Source of the DNA: an uncultured Sphaerochaeta sp.
GTDB lineage: Bacteria > Spirochaetota > Spirochaetia > Sphaerochaetales > Sphaerochaetaceae
Direction of reading: 5' to 3'
NCBI RefSeq assembly: GCF_963667405.1
Contig: NZ_OY763408.1
Coordinates: forward strand, 643,757-707,756
DNA: 64,000 nt
Positions 60,701-64,000 of the stretch are shown here, one piece after another. Under the pieces are notes generated by a model, which was given only the letters and a program-made list of their open reading frames with translations, was not told the origin of the DNA and ran no database searches. The stretch's first letter is position 1. Every line of letters starts with the position of its first letter. Made by a program: the position numbers and the translations under genes.

Positions 60701-61164
60701 GTGAAGTCGGCAAACTGGGCATTGGCAGCCACAAGCAAGTCTTGCGGTTGGATTTTCAGCTGAAGACCCCGTTGTCCTGCGCTCACGTAGATGAACTCTT
60801 CGAGTTGGGCCACTTCCTCAACGAACGTGGGGAAGTGCCGCTTCATCCCCAAAGGGGAACAACCGCCTCTGATATAGCCGGTGATTGACTGGAGGGTATC
60901 CAGCTTGATCAATTCCAAGTCTTTGCTCTGGGTCAGTTCCCTAGCTTTCTTGAGGCTCACGGAGAATTCGGCGGGAAGGCAGAAAACAAAGACCTGGTTG
61001 TCGCTATCCTGCATGACGATCGTCTTGTACACCTGCTGGGGAGAGAGCCCCGCAGTCATGCTGGCATGCACTGCATCCAGATGTTCCTCATCCCAGGTAT
61101 AACTGATTACCTCGAATGCGATCCCCATACTTTCCAGGATACGCATGGCATTGGTTTTTTTCAT
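60697..61164 (-). CDS. ybaK: YbaK/EbsC-type aminoacyl-tRNA deacylase
   Basis: 155 residues. YbaK fold: VYKTIVMQDSDNQVFVFCLPAEF, catalytic/hinge KKARELTQSKDLEL, and GYIRGGCSPLGMKRHFP (GxxxGGxSPxG) typical of Cys-tRNA(Pro) deacylases. Clears mischarged tRNA(Pro). Monocistronic. Confidence 0.92.
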   Translation of the reverse strand: MKKTNAMRILESMGIAFEVISYTWDEEHLDAVHASMTAGLSPQQVYKTIVMQDSDNQVFVFCLPAEFSVSLKKARELTQSKDLELIKLDTLQSITGYIRGGCSPLGMKRHFPTFVEEVAQLEEFIYVSAGQRGLQLKIQPQDLLVAANAQFADFT

Positions 61165-61222
61165 GACCTCATCCTACAAAGGATGGGTGGTGGGTTGCAA
61201 GAAGATGGGCGGTTCATACAGA

Positions 61223-61250
61223 AACACCACGCTTTCTTGGGCGTGGTGTT
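61223..61250 (-). terminator. Hairpin after the ABC permease operon
   Basis: 10-bp stem AACACCACGC / GCGTGGTGTT, followed on the minus strand by TTTCTGT. A second hairpin GGGAGC-AGAAA-GCTCCC with a T-run on the plus strand lies at 61267-61289. Confidence 0.65.
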
Positions 61251-61290
61251 CCGATGAATTGATACTGGGAGCAGAAAGCTCCCATTTTTG

Positions 61291-62262
61291 CTACTTGTCG
61301 TCGATGGCAAATGCCACACCCAATGCAGAAGGAGAGGCAAACGAGCCCTTTTTCTTCTGATTGATGATTGTCATGGCAGTGAGCACGACCAAGGTGATGA
61401 GATAGGGGGAGAAGCCTAGGAACTGGGAGGGGATGACCATCTTCATTCCTGCGGCCTGCAAGCTGAACTGCAAGCTGGTGATGCCTCCGAACACCAGTGT
61501 TCCGATGACCACTCGCCCGGGGTTCCAGGTGGAGAAAATTACCAGGGCGATTACAATCCAGCCCTTGCCGCCTGTCATACCCTCATTCCAGCTGGGAATG
61601 AAGCTCAACGAGAGACACGCTCCGCCCAGACCTGCAAACATCCCTCCGATGAGAGTATAGAGATATCTGATCTTCGAAACGGAGATGCCCATGGCAGCTG
61701 CCGTTCTAGGGTTTTCTCCCACTGCACGAACCACCATCCCATGCTTGGTCTTGTACATGAAGAACCAAGAGAAGGGGAGGATGAGATAGAGTGCATAGGT
61801 CAGAAGGCTCACATCGAAGAGTGCTCCGATGATCGGAATCTGGCTCAGTCCAGGTATGGCGATATTGCTGAACTTGTTGGTGAGGTTCATACCGGTAAGG
61901 TTGAAATTGTTGGTTGCAGGGCCAAGCCTCTGTCCGAGGAAGTTGGCCAGACCGGTACCGAACATGGTGATGGCAAGTCCGGCCACCACTTGGTTGGCCC
62001 GCATTGTGATGCACAGGAAGGCATGGATCAAAGAAAGGAGGGCTCCCACCAGCATGGACATCAGCAACGCAAGCAACAGGTTCCCGGTATTGAAGGCGGT
62101 GGCAAAGCCAGCCAAGGCTCCCATGAGCATGGTGCCTTCCATACCAAGATTCAGGATTCCTGTTTTTTCGGTGTACACCTCTCCAAGGGTTGCATAGGTC
62201 AGGGAGGTTCCCATCGCCAGCGTGGCTGCCAGCAGTCTGGTTATGAAATCAAGAAAATTCAT
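61291..62262 (-). CDS. ABC transporter permease, nucleoside/BMP type (second)
   Basis: 323 residues, 8-9 helices. The family signature TLGEVYTEKTGILNLGMEGTMLMGALAGF lies near the N-terminus, ANQVVAGLAITMFGTGL in the middle and AVGENPRTAAAMGISV (EAA-like coupling loop). Matches the YufQ/RnsD-type permease. Forms the pore with the gene upstream (4-bp overlap). Substrate probably nucleosides or a simple sugar (inference). Confidence 0.93.
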   Translation of the reverse strand: MNFLDFITRLLAATLAMGTSLTYATLGEVYTEKTGILNLGMEGTMLMGALAGFATAFNTGNLLLALLMSMLVGALLSLIHAFLCITMRANQVVAGLAITMFGTGLANFLGQRLGPATNNFNLTGMNLTNKFSNIAIPGLSQIPIIGALFDVSLLTYALYLILPFSWFFMYKTKHGMVVRAVGENPRTAAAMGISVSKIRYLYTLIGGMFAGLGGACLSLSFIPSWNEGMTGGKGWIVIALVIFSTWNPGRVVIGTLVFGGITSLQFSLQAAGMKMVIPSQFLGFSPYLITLVVLTAMTIINQKKKGSFASPSALGVAFAIDDK

Positions 62263-63323
62263 ACGGTAGCCTCCTTATGATTGGAATGAACAACCAACTT
62301 GTACTCGGTGAAGATACTGCCTGCGAGCAGGGGAATGAGGATGAGGCCTTGCATGACCTCTCCCATGGCTGCAGGAAGTTTCATAAGCTGAAGTGCATCG
62401 GATCCTGTTTCCAAGGCTGCCATGATGAGGGCAACCACGATGGAAACAAAGGGGTTCAAGCCGCTCATCCAAGCAATGATGATGCCGGTGAATCCATAGC
62501 CGGAGTTCACGCCCTTGGTAAGCTGGTGCGTCACTGCTGCGGAGTCGATGACACCCGCAAGACCGGCGATGCCGCCGCTGACGATCATGGCAAGGATAAT
62601 GTTCCGTTTGATCGAGACACCCTGGCACTGTGCGGCCCTTCGGTTCTTTCCGATCATGTTCAGCTCAAATCCCCAGCGGGTCTTGTAGAGAACGAACCAG
62701 AGGATTACCACCAGAATCAGGGCAAAATAGATGCCGCTGTGCACCCGTCCCCAGATTCTGGGAAGCCAAGCGGCTTGCGGATACAGAACCGTACCCATAT
62801 TGCCTCTGGGAGCCTTCCAAGCGTTGATGTACAGGTATTCTGCATACCCGATGATGATGTAGTTCATCATGAGTGTGCTGAGTGTCTCGTCAACACTCCA
62901 TTGAGCTTTCAGGGCCCCGGGGATTCCTCCCCAGAATGCACCGCAGAGAATACCTACCAGCATGCCTACCGGAAGCAGGAGCATCTCTGGCAGAAAGGTC
63001 CAGAACTGCATGACCCAGGTAATGCCGATGACACCTGCTACGTATTGGCCTTCCGCACCGATGTTCCAGAACTTGAGGCGGAATGCAATACCTACTGCAA
63101 GGCCGCACAGCAACAGGGGGATTGCCTTTGCAATCGTATACTGGATCTTGGTCTGGCTTCCAAACGCGCCCTTGAGCATTGCCCCATAGGTTTGCAGGGG
63201 ATTTGCGTTGGAGATGCCCAAGACAATGGCTCCCAACAGGAAGGAGATCAAAAGGCTGATTATCGGTACGAGCACCGTCATTCGTTTGGAACGATAGTCT
63301 CGTTTTTCCAATCCAAGTCTCAT
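62259..63323 (-). CDS. ABC transporter permease, nucleoside/BMP type (first)
   Basis: 354 residues. Typical KAIPLLLCGLAVGIAFRLKFWNIGAEGQYVAG, then WSVDETLSTLMMNYI, and MIGKNRRAAQCQGVSIKRN coupling loop; about 9-10 helices. Overlaps both the ATPase gene and the next permease by ATGA, so the three are translationally coupled. Confidence 0.93.
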   Translation of the reverse strand: MRLGLEKRDYRSKRMTVLVPIISLLISFLLGAIVLGISNANPLQTYGAMLKGAFGSQTKIQYTIAKAIPLLLCGLAVGIAFRLKFWNIGAEGQYVAGVIGITWVMQFWTFLPEMLLLPVGMLVGILCGAFWGGIPGALKAQWSVDETLSTLMMNYIIIGYAEYLYINAWKAPRGNMGTVLYPQAAWLPRIWGRVHSGIYFALILVVILWFVLYKTRWGFELNMIGKNRRAAQCQGVSIKRNIILAMIVSGGIAGLAGVIDSAAVTHQLTKGVNSGYGFTGIIIAWMSGLNPFVSIVVALIMAALETGSDALQLMKLPAAMGEVMQGLILIPLLAGSIFTEYKLVVHSNHKEATV

Positions 63324-64000
63324 ACTTCCTCCCTTTCAACACCAGCCATCAGCATTCCCAACCGTTCGGTGGATGCTTTGTCGGCATCAACAATGTCCAT
63401 GATTCTTCCCTCAAACATGACGGCAATCTTGTCTGCCACCATCAGCAGTTCCTCAAGCTCCTCACTGACCAGCAGCACTGCATTACCTTTGTCCCGCTGC
63501 TTGATCAGATTCTGCCGTACCGCTTCGGTAGCCCCTACGTCAAGGCCACGGGACGGATAGACTGCAATGAGAATGCCTCCGCATGAGTCGATCTCACGGG
63601 CAAGAATTGTCTTCTGGATATTACCGCCACTGAGGAATTTCACGGAAGTGTCCTGGCTGGGTGTCTTGATGGTAAACACATCGATCAGGTGGTCTGCGAA
63701 CTTTCGTACCCAGTTGCGCTTGATGACGCTGTGGGAGGAGAGCTCCTGGGTGCGGTACTTCTTCATGGAAAGGTTGTCTCCGACACTCATGTCCCCAACC
63801 ACACCCATCCGGCCTCGGTCAGCAGGTATGTGACTGACTCCGCTTTTGATGACCTGCAGCGGGGTCTTGTTCGTCATGTCCTTGCCATTGAGCAGAATAT
63901 TCCCGCTGTCAACTCTCAAAAGTCCTGTCAGAGCTTCGGTAAGCTGTTGCTGCCCGTTGCCGGCTACGCCTGCTATGCCAAAAATTTCGCCGCCACGGAT
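63320..64000 (-). CDS. ABC transporter ATP-binding protein (5' end outside window)
   Basis: C-terminal half of a two-domain sugar/nucleoside ABC ATPase (RbsA/YufO type). At the window edge it reads GGEIFGIAGVAGNGQQQLTE (second Walker A, degenerate as in this family), then SHIPADRGRMGVV, KFLSGGNIQKTILAREI (signature motif SGGN-Q) and ILIAVYPSRGLDVGAT with the D-loop. The frame is open to base 64000, so roughly 300 residues are missing. Powers the two permeases downstream. Confidence 0.94.
   Translation of the reverse strand: MRGGEIFGIAGVAGNGQQQLTEALTGLLRVDSGNILLNGKDMTNKTPLQVIKSGVSHIPADRGRMGVVGDMSVGDNLSMKKYRTQELSSHSVIKRNWVRKFADHLIDVFTIKTPSQDTSVKFLSGGNIQKTILAREIDSCGGILIAVYPSRGLDVGATEAVRQNLIKQRDKGNAVLLVSEELEELLMVADKIAVMFEGRIMDIVDADKASTERLGMLMAGVEREEV

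Noticed and set aside
62277..63560. 427-codon open frame antisense to the ABC permeases and ATPase
   Set aside because: It is a histidine/cysteine-rich product without family resemblance, spanning three coupled genes on the other strand.

Overview
The window is a bacterial chromosome segment. Its backbone is moderately GC-rich with compact operons joined by 4-11 bp overlaps. Gene content (a lipoprotein with a lipobox, salvage-only thiamine genes, sugar and nucleoside uptake, a lone gcvT, a long-form PRPP synthetase) suits a free-living fermentative spirochaete of the Sphaerochaeta/treponeme type. That assignment is inference from gene content; no rRNA or other phylogenetic marker is present.

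Layout. 1-5172: a GH20 hexosaminidase cut by the window edge, then small metabolic genes (MBL-fold hydrolase, GNAT, SDR, PhzF-like, GFA-like). 5320-9265: a thiamine salvage operon (thiD-thiM-cytX-thiE) behind a consensus promoter and three TPP riboswitch aptamers in tandem. The first two are identical 136-bp units, each with its own terminator. 9333-13919: Gfo/Idh-type oxidoreductase, GtrA-like protein, MFS transporter, isochorismatase-like hydrolase, WYL regulator.

14070-37280 is a strongly rearranged region centred on ssb. An intact ssb (14070) is followed by gene scraps and then by the first 10 codons of a second ssb (15169). The 3' part of an ssb reappears at 34866, and a third fragment lies at 36808. 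The roughly 19.7 kb between the split ssb halves looks like an integrated element. It carries a serine recombinase near its right end (itself interrupted by an IS66-type element with an 8-bp target duplication), a second truncated recombinase, two ISL3 elements, an IS21 remnant and a truncated tyrosine recombinase. The cargo is a ChrB-like/YkvA/MFS operon, a MalT-like LuxR regulator divergent from an SPW-type membrane protein and a radical SAM/SPASM-like enzyme (plus a decapitated paralogue), a CmpB-HD membrane fusion and a DUF2974-type hydrolase. Downstream are an AAA_14/DUF4143 ATPase and a hipBA module with four operators spaced exactly 27 bp apart.

39001-64000 is ordinary backbone: thioredoxin, MBL protein, lipoprotein, argH, Na/Pi cotransporter, PRPP synthetase (possibly leaderless), aminotransferase, YjbQ, DMT and MFS transporters, a DNA-repair-type radical SAM protein, and a NimA-like flavoprotein. 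Next comes a 1178-residue acidic protein with two different 18-bp hexapeptide arrays, translationally coupled to an IMPase and a HAD phosphatase. RidA and gcvT follow, then an acyltransferase/zinc-ribbon membrane pair, YbaK, and a BMP/nucleoside-type ABC transporter cut by the right edge.

The best candidates for something undescribed are the triple TPP riboswitch, the ssb-targeting element with its repeated junction sequence and radical SAM cargo, the two-array repeat protein, and the phased hipBA operators.
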